DNA from: Chitinophagaceae bacterium
GTDB taxonomy: Bacteria; Bacteroidota; Bacteroidia; Chitinophagales; UBA10324
Length of the DNA stretch: 64,000 nucleotides
Reading direction: 5' to 3'
Assembly: GCA_016717285.1 (NCBI GenBank)
Contig: JADKFU010000005.1
Span: 1,472,501 to 1,536,500 of the forward strand
Shown: piece by piece, positions 53,419-62,338 of the stretch
Position numbering within the stretch: the stretch's first letter is position 1
How the letters are laid out: every line of letters starts with the position of its first letter
Translations under genes and position numbers: made by a program
Notes under the pieces: generated by a model
Database searches by the model: none
Told to the model about the DNA's origin: nothing
What the model saw: the letters and a program-made list of their open reading frames with translations, nothing else

Positions 53419-53943
53419 TCACCTGGAAATGATTGCTGAATAAATATTCGCCCGGTTATAAATAGAAGGTTGCTCTTTTATTTTTTGAATAGCATGATAA
53501 CCGGAAGCTGAGAACAGCGTACCCAACGCCTGAAAATTTATCGGAAAAGGAACCCATTGGTTCGAAACCGTGGTATCATATTCTACTATTAAAAAAACAG
53601 CATCCTTCTTCAGATACTGTTGCAGTTTGGCGAGCAATGCTTTTTTGTCTTTTACAAAGTGTAATGAATTGGCCATCAGTATTCCATTTAAGGTTGGAAC
53701 GGGAAGTTCATCCAAAATAAAATCCGCTTTTATTTTTTTTATCTGAACCGATGTCGGAGAGGTAATCGTATTTAAAACGTTGAGGTTTTTATCAATAGCA
53801 TACACGATGCAGCCATGACCCAGTAAACCGGAGAGTGCATTTGTAAATAATCCGCTTCCGCATCCAAGATCTGCCCACGCTGAAATAGTTTTCTTTGAGA
53901 GAGCGTCATGATCGATTAATGATATTGCCTGATGAAGGTCCAC
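53419..53943 (-). CDS. Class I SAM-dependent methyltransferase, small
   Basis: A 174-residue methyltransferase domain. The SAM-binding loop is WADLGCGSGLFTNAL (about residues 23-37), strand 2 ends IVYAIDKN and strand 4 is GILMANSLHFV (about 88-98), a UbiE/Methyltransf_11-like pattern. No specific substrate motif is seen. The gene is convergent with the hydrolase gene. Confidence 0.85.
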   Translation of the reverse strand: MDLHQAISLIDHDALSKKTISAWADLGCGSGLFTNALSGLLGHGCIVYAIDKNLNVLNTITSPTSVQIKKIKADFILDELPVPTLNGILMANSLHFVKDKKALLAKLQQYLKKDAVFLIVEYDTTVSNQWVPFPINFQALGTLFSASGYHAIQKIKEQPSIYNRANIYSAIISR

Positions 53944-54019
53944 CTACAAATTGAAGATTTTATTTTGAAGTGAGAGGAGATATTTATTAATAGTACACAG
54001 CAATCCTATTTGCTGAATT

Positions 54020-55075
54020 TTATTTTTTTGTACCTGACCATACTTTTTTTGTTTCACGTCTTACGACAGGCGCTACTTCTGAACCAAACAATTCAATCGC
54101 ATGCAAAAGTTTATCGTGCGGTAAAGTGCCTACGCTGAGTTGCAAAAGGAAACGATCATGATGGAAAAGCTCATACTGATACATGATTTTATCAATCATT
54201 TCCTGGGGACTTCCAACCAACAATGCCCCCTTTAGTGAACGACCTGCTTCAAATTGTGCGCGATTAGTTGGTGGCCAGCCACGTTCTCTTCCGATCCGTG
54301 TCATTACATCGGCAAACGTTGGATAGAATTCATCGGCTGCCTGTTTCGAATCATTGGCGAGGTAACCATGTGAGTTGATGCTGACAGCAAGTTTTGAAAG
54401 ATCATGACCTGCTGCTGTTGCCGTTTCACGATAGAGATCAACTAAGGGTGCAAATCGTTCGGGCATTCCGCCGATAATCGCAAGGGCCATGGGTAGTCCA
54501 AGTGTTGCAGCACGAATCACTGACTGTGTAGTGCCTCCGACAGCAATCCACACAGGCATAGGATGCTGAACCGGTTGTGGAAATATCCGTTGGTGATCCA
54601 ACGCAGGACGAAATTTACCTGACCATGTAATTATTTTTTGAGACCTGAGTTGTAACAATAGATCCAGTTTTTCTTCGAACAATGCGTCATAATCATCGAG
54701 CTCATAACCAAACAGCGGAAACGATTCTATAAAGGATCCACGGCCGGCCATAATCTCTGCGCGACCACCTGAAAGCAAATCCAACGTGGCGAAATCCTGG
54801 AAAACACGCACCGGATCATCTGAGCTTAACACAGTAACTGCACTGGTAAGCCTGATATTTTTTGTGCGTGCAGCAGCAGCGGCAAGCACTACCGCCGGAG
54901 ATGAAACCGCGTAATCAGCACGGTGATGTTCTCCTATACCAAATATTTCCAATCCAAGCTGGTCTGCCAGTTCTATTTCTTCCAGCAGATTTTTCATTCG
55001 TTGTTGCTGACTGATGGTCTTTCCCGTTTTTGGATCAGGTGTAGTTTCTGCAAAAGTGTAAATGCCAATCTCCAT
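54020..55075 (-). CDS. LLM class flavin-dependent oxidoreductase
   Basis: A 351-residue bacterial-luciferase-like flavoprotein. Family segments are MEIGIYTFAE at the N-terminus, GLEIFGIGEHHRADYAVSSP, IRLTSAVTVLSSDDPVRVFQ, GGRAEIMAGRGSFIESFPLFG and the later MPVWIAVGGTTQSV. These enzymes use FMN or F420 for oxidation or reduction of organic compounds; the substrate is unknown. It stands alone on the minus strand. Confidence 0.92.
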   Translation of the reverse strand: MEIGIYTFAETTPDPKTGKTISQQQRMKNLLEEIELADQLGLEIFGIGEHHRADYAVSSPAVVLAAAAARTKNIRLTSAVTVLSSDDPVRVFQDFATLDLLSGGRAEIMAGRGSFIESFPLFGYELDDYDALFEEKLDLLLQLRSQKIITWSGKFRPALDHQRIFPQPVQHPMPVWIAVGGTTQSVIRAATLGLPMALAIIGGMPERFAPLVDLYRETATAAGHDLSKLAVSINSHGYLANDSKQAADEFYPTFADVMTRIGRERGWPPTNRAQFEAGRSLKGALLVGSPQEMIDKIMYQYELFHHDRFLLQLSVGTLPHDKLLHAIELFGSEVAPVVRRETKKVWSGTKK

Positions 55076-55136
55076 CTGTAATTTAATTTAGGCGCAAATT
55101 TCGTTTGAAATAATTTATTACCATGAACTGTCAGCT

Positions 55137-55172
55137 AAAAAGGTGACGTCCAATGAAGGACGCCACCTTTTT
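55137..55172 (-). terminator. Rho-independent terminator of the second Hsp20 gene
   Basis: On the minus strand AAAAAGGTGGCGTCC pairs with GGACGTCACCTTTTT around a short loop, with a G-U wobble that would be an A-C mismatch on the plus strand. This supports minus-strand use for the gene at 55200-55598. Confidence 0.9.
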
Positions 55173-55199
55173 ACACCTAAGCTAAAAACCTTTTAAAAT

Positions 55200-55598
55200 C
55201 TAATTCACTTTAATTTCCTGCTTCGGAGTTTCTGCGCTTTTCAGCATCGGAACACTCACCTGCAGCACCCCGTCTTCATATTTAGCGGTGATGTTTTTTG
55301 CATCATCGTTTGACTGAAGTGTGAATGTGCGAACAAAGCCACCGCGACTGTATTCGCGCAGGATCCATTCTGGCCTGGGAAATCCTTCGGGAGGAGTGTA
55401 GGAGATTGTAAGTTCATCTCCTTTCACATCCAGGTGAAAATGTTCTTTGATTCTACCCGGAGCGAAAACCAACAGCTCATGGCTGTTTTCGGTTTTGTAA
55501 ATGCTAACAGCAGCACGCTGCATAGAGCGGATGAGCAGGTGTTTGTTCCTGCTTCCGTGTTCGTGGCCTTTTGCGGCCCATGACTGATTGTAGTTCAT
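55200..55598 (-). CDS. Small heat shock protein, Hsp20/alpha-crystallin family
   Basis: A 132-residue holdase with an alpha-crystallin domain at about residues 32-132: VSIYKTENSHELLVFAPGRI, LDVKGDELTISYTPP, SRGGFVRTFTLQSNDDAKNI and AKYEDGVLQVSVPMLK. It is more divergent than the first Hsp20 at 25435 in having a short and basic N-terminus (KGHEHGSRNKHLLIRSMQR). It has its own terminator. Expression under heat or envelope stress is expected from the family, not seen in the sequence. Confidence 0.9.
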   Translation of the reverse strand: MNYNQSWAAKGHEHGSRNKHLLIRSMQRAAVSIYKTENSHELLVFAPGRIKEHFHLDVKGDELTISYTPPEGFPRPEWILREYSRGGFVRTFTLQSNDDAKNITAKYEDGVLQVSVPMLKSAETPKQEIKVN

Positions 55599-55711
55599 GT
55601 TTTGTTGTTTTGGTTAAATGAAATAATTAATAGTGAAGACGAAGCCCTGGCTTGAATATTTTAAAAATTTTTATGAAATCTTGTTTTCAAAATAAGATCA
55701 ATCATTAAGCA

Positions 55712-55753
55712 CCCTTCGACAGGTTCAGGAAACGCTCTTAACTTGTCGAAGGG
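55712..55753. repeat. Hairpin repeat CCCTTCGACA ... TGTCGAAGGG
   Basis: A 10-bp inverted repeat with a 22-nt loop in the intergenic region upstream of the SET-domain gene. It resembles widespread Bacteroidota intergenic hairpins and is a distant relative of the CCCTGAGCGC...CGAAGGG hairpins at 12426 and 61353. Confidence 0.7.
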
Positions 55754-55832
55754 TTGCTGAATGTTGATATTGACAACTTCTTCAAAACAGTTTGGAATAA
55801 AATAAAATTTACCTTGCCCGAAACTTGAAAGA

Positions 55833-56240
55833 ATGTTCAGAGTAATTCATGAATTGAGAATTGCCAAAAGTGGAATACAGGGAAAAGGTGCGTATGCAAC
55901 AGGTAATATTCCTGCAAGAAAAAAGATTGGGGATTTAGGCGGAGTGATCATATCAATGCGTGAGGCAAAAAAGAGGGTACGTGCCACAAAAGAAATTGCC
56001 ATGGTGGAACTCACGGATAAAACAGCGCTCGATGCATCTGTGGAAAGCAATTCGTTGCGTTATATCAATCATTCCTGCGCACCCAATTCATATATCAGAG
56101 TGACCACTACGCGTGTTGAATTTTATACGTTGCGGGCAATTAAGAAAGGAGAGGAACTGACTGCTGATTATGGTATCACGCATCATGAAGGAAAACTACC
56201 TTGCAAGTGTGGCGCTCCTAATTGCCGTGGATATATCTGA
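55833..56240 (+). CDS. SET domain protein with post-SET cysteines
   Basis: A 135-residue stand-alone SET domain, a fold that methylates lysines using SAM. Core motifs are GIQGKGAYATGNIPARKKIG at the N-terminus, the RYINHSCAPN catalytic segment (residues 76-85) and GEELTADYG (residues 106-114). The C-terminus has a post-SET-like zinc knuckle, with Cys124, Cys126 and Cys131 (CKCGAPNC), and Cys82 could be the fourth ligand. This is similar to eukaryotic SET proteins and to SET proteins reported in some bacteria. Target is unknown. The gene stands alone. Confidence 0.92.
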   Translation: MFRVIHELRIAKSGIQGKGAYATGNIPARKKIGDLGGVIISMREAKKRVRATKEIAMVELTDKTALDASVESNSLRYINHSCAPNSYIRVTTTRVEFYTLRAIKKGEELTADYGITHHEGKLPCKCGAPNCRGYI

Positions 56241-56268
56241 TTTGGAAGGGTTGTTTGAAACTGCAGCA

Positions 56269-57117
56269 TCAATCAACCATAAGCTTTTGAACAGATGTAC
56301 TTCCTTTTTCTTTAATCTGTAACAAATAATTTCCGGGTGGAAGACTGAATGGCATTTTAATTTTTCCTTCAACGGCCTGTAACTTCATTTTATCATGAAT
56401 CCTGCCTTCCAGATCAACCACGGTAATAGTCACCTGCTCTGCTGATGAAGGAAGATTAAGTTCAACGAAATTTCCACTTACAGGATTAGGAGTGATATAA
56501 AAAGTGGCAGGCTCAGCAACAGACACTACGTTCGTTGCAATATCTGTATAGTACACTGTGATCCGGATATTATCAAGATATGAAATAGCCGGAGCGCCTG
56601 TTCCAAAGCACGTGTAACTAATTGATGCCAACGCAACACCGAATCCTTCACCATTAATTTCTTGCGGTAACCAATCAACTCCCCACAATTCAGTTTCGCC
56701 GCCATAACTAAAGTAGGTATCTGCAAATGGCCAGTTGGACGGATTGGCCATACTGTTTCCAACCGTGATGCCTTCTTTAATAAGTTTTACACCGTTATCC
56801 TGAATCATTGCACCACCGGAAGCTTTCTTTTCTACTTCCACCAGTATTCCATTGATGGTGGCGGTAGCAGGAATTACGAAACCGTATCCGGAAGTTTCAA
56901 GACATCTTGTATTGGCATCGCAGCAATCGCAGTGAGAAGCCTTTGCATAATCGTCATCCGAAATGAATATGCTTTCAGCAGGTAAATAATCCACCATGCT
57001 GCTATACGAAAAGGGACAGGAAGTGTTCCCTGCGCTTCCTGGCGTTAGCGGACCCTGATGCTGTTGGCCAAGGCAAAAAACCGGAAACAGGATGAAGGCA
57101 AAAAAAATATTTCTCAT
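56269..57117 (-). CDS. Secreted protein with T9SS type A sorting domain
   Basis: About 282 residues from the ATG at 57117, which gives a signal peptide (FFAFILFPVFCLGQQ). Residues about 20-190 form one or two beta-rich domains with a cysteine pattern (HCDCCDANTRC) and DNIRITVYYTD before the linker. Residues about 205-282 are a T9SS sorting domain (YITPNPVSGNFVELNLPSS, then GNYLLQIKEKGSTSVQKLMV). The gene begins only a few bases downstream of an inverted-repeat element that holds a poly-G block. The passenger domain is not recognised. Confidence 0.8.
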   Translation of the reverse strand: MRNIFFAFILFPVFCLGQQHQGPLTPGSAGNTSCPFSYSSMVDYLPAESIFISDDDYAKASHCDCCDANTRCLETSGYGFVIPATATINGILVEVEKKASGGAMIQDNGVKLIKEGITVGNSMANPSNWPFADTYFSYGGETELWGVDWLPQEINGEGFGVALASISYTCFGTGAPAISYLDNIRITVYYTDIATNVVSVAEPATFYITPNPVSGNFVELNLPSSAEQVTITVVDLEGRIHDKMKLQAVEGKIKMPFSLPPGNYLLQIKEKGSTSVQKLMVD

Positions 57118-57121
57118 CAGT

Positions 57122-57369
<248 letters not shown>

Positions 57370-57485
57370 AATTTTAAAATGTTTTATGAATCTCAAAATA
57401 AAAATCGTTCAATTCCTGATTATTAATTCTCCATTCCATTATGAGATCATTTATTAGATTTGTTAATCATCAAAACAGCATCCAT

Positions 57486-58061
57486 ATGAAATCACTGATC
57501 ATTGCTTCATTCACAGGCGCTCTCATTTTATTTATCTACCTCGCGCTTGCACACACGATTTTGCCCGTTCATGCTTCTGATTTTAAATATACGGCAGCTC
57601 AGGATAACATTCTGAATGTTCTAAATGCTGCGAATCTCGAAGAGGGCTTCTATTTTCTGCCCGGCTCACCACCCGAAGCGTCGGCAGAAGAGAAAACGAA
57701 TTTGATGCAGGAAATGGCAGGTAAGCCTGGTGCACTGATCAATTACTATTCAAAAGTGGACGCAGGTGGAGCAATGACGTTCATTATGAGCTTTATTTAT
57801 AACCTGCTTGCTGTTTTGATTCTTTGCGTTGCGCTTGCCGCCGCCAGCGACAAGCTAATTAACTTTCAGCAACGGCTTTGGTTTGTGATGTTGTTTGCCT
57901 TCTTTGTCATCTTTTCAGAAATCATGCTGCAGTACAATTGGGTGGGCATTCCCATGCACTATATCAAAGGATTAATCATTGATCAGATCGTGGGATACCT
58001 CCTGGTGGGAATCTGGCTCGCCTGGTATTATGGGCGATTATCAGTTAAGAAAGTTGAATAG
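57486..58061 (+). CDS. Hypothetical membrane protein (about 191 aa)
   Basis: Not recognised. From the ATG at 57486 it starts with a membrane helix (SLIIASFTGALILFIYLALA), then a periplasmic region of about 80 residues rich in acidic residues (ASAEEKTNLMQEMAG), and then three further helices (about residues 105-125, 135-155, 165-185). An upstream ATG at 57441 would add a polar 15-residue leader. No partner gene is suggested by context. Confidence 0.65.
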   Translation: MKSLIIASFTGALILFIYLALAHTILPVHASDFKYTAAQDNILNVLNAANLEEGFYFLPGSPPEASAEEKTNLMQEMAGKPGALINYYSKVDAGGAMTFIMSFIYNLLAVLILCVALAAASDKLINFQQRLWFVMLFAFFVIFSEIMLQYNWVGIPMHYIKGLIIDQIVGYLLVGIWLAWYYGRLSVKKVE

Positions 58062-58178
58062 GTTGATTCATCTGGTGCGCAAAAATGGTCAGTTACAACA
58101 GAACATATTCAATAAATAAATGGCTTTGGAATTTTCCTGAAAGTAAAATTCAAAAGATTTCCCAATTCATGAATTGCC

Positions 58179-60347
58179 TCAGAACTTAAACCTCACCTCC
58201 ACTTTAACTTCTGATTTTGTGTCACCATTAATTTCATCCAAACCACTTCCAATCACAGTAAGATTGGAATAATACGTTTGCGCATAACGAATCCAGACAT
58301 CAACTCCCCTGGTAACCGTATATCGTGCAATGGCATAAAACCGCATGCCGCGATTTGAAAACGCCGGAACGGAATACGCATACAATACATCATTTTCATA
58401 AGCATAGATTCTCGCATCATAATCATCTGCATCAAAAAGGCAGATTCTTGCAGTAAGTTGTAAGGGTGAACCGAGCCTGTGATAGATAAGGTCCTGGTAA
58501 GCAAGGAAACCATATTGAGTGGACAGTTTTTCTTCTTTAAAAAATACCCATTCCGCACGGCTGTGAAGTGTGAAAGATGACGATGCTTTATAACTTAAAT
58601 TAAAGCGCAGGTTTTGTTTGCGAACGCCTACAATGTAATCCAATGGCTCATTGTTGACAGATGAATTTTGCTGTTTAGCTTCATTTTTCCATCGCGCATA
58701 AACTTCAAGTACTTTATTTGGTTTGAAAGTTACCTGCGTTAATAAGTCAAGGCCATTGGAAGGAGCATCAATACCATAATCGAGCCATGGCTTATTAAAA
58801 AAATCTGCATAGGCTGCAATTTGCCAGGCTCTTGCCGGGCGAATGATAATGCCACTGTACATTCCGCTTTCGTTGTCCACTGTGCTTGATTCAGCGAAGG
58901 CATTTGCATACAGCGAATGAAAATCTTTTCCATAATTGCGGTAAATAAATGACAGGTCAACACGCGGATCAACGCTGATGAGCAAGCCTGAAAGCAGTGC
59001 CTTGCCTCCATCCTGGTCCATGGCAGCTTCACCAAACAGGTTGAAATTCCGATACTGCCAGTCGTAGTGAACGCCACCTGTTGTGAGTTGATCTCCTGTG
59101 AATCTAAACTCGTTGTAAGGTTCAAGTGATGGTGACAATGGCACACTGTACTTTGAATAAATAACTGATGCGCCGAGTGAGAGTGAATGAATTTTAAAAT
59201 CGATGTTACCACCTGTCACCGTTTGGTGCACGGTGTTCTTGTCTGCAACTTCTGATTCGGTGCGATGCAGGCCGTCTCCGCCAACAGATGTTACAAAAAC
59301 ATCTTCATCCAGCGTATCCACTTTTCCGATATTACCATCAATTTTTTTGGAAGAAATAAAAGCTGTGAGTGAAATATTTTTTGTTCCCATCACCACCGCT
59401 CCACCTCTGAAGAAGTTGAATTCATTAGTGGAAGTATAGGGTTTCAGTGTTCTTCCCCCATATTTCACTGTCATCACCATCGAACTTTTGCTGATACCAA
59501 ATCCGGAGGCTGCCAGCAACCCCTGACCGAACTTTAATTCATAATCGCCCACTGCAATAGCTTTTAAAAAATTGTTGCCGCGATAATAAAGGTGGAAGGA
59601 GTAAAAATCAAATCCCTGTTTTTGTGTGCCTTTGAAAAATTCTTCGCCTGCATCTTTCTGTCCGGTGATGCCATAACTGAATTTTGTATTGTACTGATAA
59701 CGATAGCGTGCATATAAATTCAGTGGACTTCCCAGATAATGGGAAGCCGTTGAGCCGGAATCAACTTCCGTAAAACCTTTTTGTTCTTCCAGTATTTGCT
59801 GAGCGCGGATCAGCATTGTATAATCGCCATCAAATAAAAGATCTTTCGTTTTCACCTGTACAACGCTGATGTCAGAATTTACTCTTACATAAGGAAACAG
59901 ATTGCGAATGGTTTCCAGATCGAGGTAGGGCACCGACTGCAATTCATAGATGCTGATGAAGTTGCCTAATTTTTCACGGTAGGTAATAATAGCATTGATC
60001 TGGATGTCAGTCAGTAATCCCAGTTCATGCAAAGGTTTCATGTCTTCATCAAAAGCAGCGTTGAGGTTAACCGGTCGTTCACGAAGATTTTTATCGAGAT
60101 CAACAAGTCCTTCATAATCGCCAACGCTGTTATCGTCTTTTTCTATAAGTTGTTCGATGTAGTCATCTTTCTTGTTAGAATCTCCGGTAGTGTCCACTAT
60201 CTGTGCGAATAAACAAAATGGTAACAAGCAGAATACAGAGAAAAGGATTGCGATTAAATATTTCCGCTTGCTAAAAATAAAATAAAAGGCAGCATAGAAT
60301 TTTGAGACAAAAAATGTAAACGCGGTATGATGTAAGATTTGCCGCAT
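58179..60347 (-). CDS. Helix-hairpin-helix (ComEA-like) outer-membrane barrel protein
   Basis: A 722-residue exported protein. The signal sequence lies unusually deep (residues about 30-48, YLIAILFSVFCLLPFCLFAQ), so the true start may be a little later, but no other Met is available. Residues about 80-160 contain an HhH element (VNLNAAFDEDMKPLHELG, ITYREKLGNFISIYELQSV), as in ComEA, where it binds DNA. From about 200 to the end the protein is rich in beta strands, like a barrel (ending VKVEVRFKF with a terminal Phe). It starts one base after the PorV-like gene stops, so both are made together. Confidence 0.8.
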   Translation of the reverse strand: MRQILHHTAFTFFVSKFYAAFYFIFSKRKYLIAILFSVFCLLPFCLFAQIVDTTGDSNKKDDYIEQLIEKDDNSVGDYEGLVDLDKNLRERPVNLNAAFDEDMKPLHELGLLTDIQINAIITYREKLGNFISIYELQSVPYLDLETIRNLFPYVRVNSDISVVQVKTKDLLFDGDYTMLIRAQQILEEQKGFTEVDSGSTASHYLGSPLNLYARYRYQYNTKFSYGITGQKDAGEEFFKGTQKQGFDFYSFHLYYRGNNFLKAIAVGDYELKFGQGLLAASGFGISKSSMVMTVKYGGRTLKPYTSTNEFNFFRGGAVVMGTKNISLTAFISSKKIDGNIGKVDTLDEDVFVTSVGGDGLHRTESEVADKNTVHQTVTGGNIDFKIHSLSLGASVIYSKYSVPLSPSLEPYNEFRFTGDQLTTGGVHYDWQYRNFNLFGEAAMDQDGGKALLSGLLISVDPRVDLSFIYRNYGKDFHSLYANAFAESSTVDNESGMYSGIIIRPARAWQIAAYADFFNKPWLDYGIDAPSNGLDLLTQVTFKPNKVLEVYARWKNEAKQQNSSVNNEPLDYIVGVRKQNLRFNLSYKASSSFTLHSRAEWVFFKEEKLSTQYGFLAYQDLIYHRLGSPLQLTARICLFDADDYDARIYAYENDVLYAYSVPAFSNRGMRFYAIARYTVTRGVDVWIRYAQTYYSNLTVIGSGLDEINGDTKSEVKVEVRFKF

Positions 60348-60348
60348 C

Positions 60349-61170
60349 TCATTTCTTTTTCACGAAAGCATAACTGATAGAAAGTTGGGGTGAGACGCCG
60401 AGTACCTGGTGATAGGTTGCTGCCATATCAATTTTCAGTTGCGCTACATTTATACCCGCTCCAAATGTATACAATGCAGGATTTGTCCCGAATCCTGCGC
60501 GCAGGTGCAACGCATCTATCACACGGTATTCTAGGCCGGCACAAAGTTGTACGGCCTGATCAATATCTTTTTTCGCTTCGGCGGCTAACCAGACCTTATC
60601 ACTTGCTTCATAGGAAATCCCAAGCTTGAGAACGGTAGGAGCTTTTTCGTCAATAAATCCTGAATTCACTCTCACCGGATTAAATACATGAGCTCCTGTA
60701 GAAAATTTATCCGTAATCTTCACCAGGAGACCTGCTTCAAAAGTGAAGGTAGAACCGTTGCCATATTCAGCAATAGAAGTTCCGAGGTAATCAAACTGTA
60801 TGCTGCCGGATATTTTTTTTGAAAACAATCTTGCATACGAAAGTCCTGCTTTCTTTTCATTGTACACATCAAAACCTGAATAGGAAACACTCACGCCGAA
60901 TACACCCGATTTTGTAGGAAGTATTACACCACCTGCATTGTAACCTAATTCGCTCATCATAAATCTTCGTTCGGAAAATATGCCGACGGAAATATCTTTC
61001 ACAAAAGCCATTGCTGCCTGGTTATTGAATATTGAAAACGGATCTGCAAGTGTGATGCCTGCACCGCCCATTGCATTTGTTTTTGCACCAATTGATTGAG
61101 GTTCATTACCGGCTAACGTTGCCATTGCATGCATGCATACTGAAAAAAACAGGAGTAGTTTTTTTTTCAT
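60349..61170 (-). CDS. PorV/PorQ-like outer-membrane protein
   Basis: A 273-residue protein with a signal peptide (about residues 1-20, ending MATLAG). It has the PorV/PorQ-type start SIGAKTNAMGGAGITLADPFSIFNNQAAMAFV and a sequence of beta strands, ending PQLSISYAFVKKK. PorV helps to move T9SS cargo and PorQ is a related accessory barrel; which one applies here is not certain. It is in an operon with the HhH barrel protein. Confidence 0.68.
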   Translation of the reverse strand: MKKKLLLFFSVCMHAMATLAGNEPQSIGAKTNAMGGAGITLADPFSIFNNQAAMAFVKDISVGIFSERRFMMSELGYNAGGVILPTKSGVFGVSVSYSGFDVYNEKKAGLSYARLFSKKISGSIQFDYLGTSIAEYGNGSTFTFEAGLLVKITDKFSTGAHVFNPVRVNSGFIDEKAPTVLKLGISYEASDKVWLAAEAKKDIDQAVQLCAGLEYRVIDALHLRAGFGTNPALYTFGAGINVAQLKIDMAATYHQVLGVSPQLSISYAFVKKK

Positions 61171-61576
61171 CTTATAAATTGAGTGCTACGAAGTTCTTGC
61201 AATGCCGGAAGTAAAGATGATCAAATATATTTAAGTAGTGGTGACAGGAACCGGGCGAAATTAAATCTCACACCATCGATAACCTGAGAATCTGTTTTGA
61301 AATCAATTAATTTTTTTACAATGCTCTTTGGTTCGGCTTTGCCAGAAGCGCACCCTGAGCGCAGCCGAAGGGTAAGCGATGTAACAATTATATTGATTGA
61401 TTTCAAAACAACTTCTGAGACTGTTAAGATATAGCCGGAAATAGTACAGTCCATTAAATTAAAGAGTGTTCAGTTCAAATAAAACCTGAAAATGACGCTG
61501 CTCAGTTTTAGCTTCTGCTTAAGTGTTAATGGTTTTAAACGGGGAATATAAATTCCAACAATGCAAAAAATCAACC
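61171..61576. other. 406-bp intergenic region with repeat element
   Basis: Contains the second inverted-repeat element (61286-61420) with its internal hairpin. Outside the element there is only AT-rich sequence without a coding frame. Confidence 0.6.
61286..61420. repeat. Inverted-repeat-bounded element, copy 2
   Basis: Ends TGTTTTGAAATCAAT (61293-61307) and ATTGATTTCAAAACA (61396-61410) are identical to those of copy 1. The 88-bp interior contains TTCGGCT...AGCCGAA arms and the CCCTGAGCGCAGCCGAAGGG core at 61353-61372, which also occurs at 12426-12445. No frame or transposase is present, so it would be non-autonomous. Confidence 0.88.
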
Positions 61577-62224
61577 TCAGAATAATCCATGCAACTGCGC
61601 AGTAACTTTATTCACAACATCTCCTAAATCTTCAGGTTTTTCGGCAAAATTGCATTTGTCAATATCGATGATGAGGAGTTTGCCTTCTTTATAATTATTG
61701 ATCCAGTTCTCATAATATTCATTGAGCCGGCGGAGGTAATCGAGGCGCAGGTTGTCTTCGTATTCACGTCCTCGTTTTTGAATCTGACCCACAAGTGCTG
61801 AGATGGAACCACGAAGATAAATCAACAAGTCAGGTGGTTTGATGAGGGAACCGATGGTTTTATAAAGTGCTGTATAATTTTCAAAATCCCGCTTCGTCAT
61901 CAGTCCCATGGCATGCAGGTTAGGCGCAAAAATCTGTGCATCTTCATAAATCGTGCGATCCTGAATCACAGTTCTTTCACCTTGCTGAATGCGGATGATC
62001 TGACCAAAGCGGCTGTTCAGAAAGTAGATCTGCAGATTGAACGACCAACGAGGCATGTTCTCATAAAAATCGTAGAGATATGGATTGTTTTCTACGTCCT
62101 CGTAATGTGGTTCCCAGTTGAATTGCTTGGCAAGCAATGTGGTGAGGGTGGTTTTTCCCGCACCGATATTCCCGGCGATGGCCACATGTTTGATGTTTGA
62201 AAATTTCAGGTCTTTCTTTGCCAT
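61577..62224 (-). CDS. Deoxynucleoside kinase
   Basis: A 215-residue P-loop kinase that phosphorylates deoxynucleosides with ATP. The P-loop is IAGNIGAGKTTL (about residues 17-28), the substrate site region has EDVENNPYLYDFYENM, and the QDRTIYEDAQIFA segment holds the conserved DR(S/T) motif. The lid includes KRGREYED near residue 150. Specificity (deoxyadenosine, deoxyguanosine or others) cannot be read. It lies 114 bp downstream of the trpS stop on the same strand. Confidence 0.92.
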   Translation of the reverse strand: MAKKDLKFSNIKHVAIAGNIGAGKTTLTTLLAKQFNWEPHYEDVENNPYLYDFYENMPRWSFNLQIYFLNSRFGQIIRIQQGERTVIQDRTIYEDAQIFAPNLHAMGLMTKRDFENYTALYKTIGSLIKPPDLLIYLRGSISALVGQIQKRGREYEDNLRLDYLRRLNEYYENWINNYKEGKLLIIDIDKCNFAEKPEDLGDVVNKVTAQLHGLF

Positions 62225-62338
62225 CGTGGTGTTGTGCTGTGTATGAAGTAACTAAAAATGTTTTGTTGCTTATTTTCTTTCGATCAGTTATAAGAAACGA
62301 AGGAAGTAGTAAGATAATAAACGTGAAGATAAACGATT

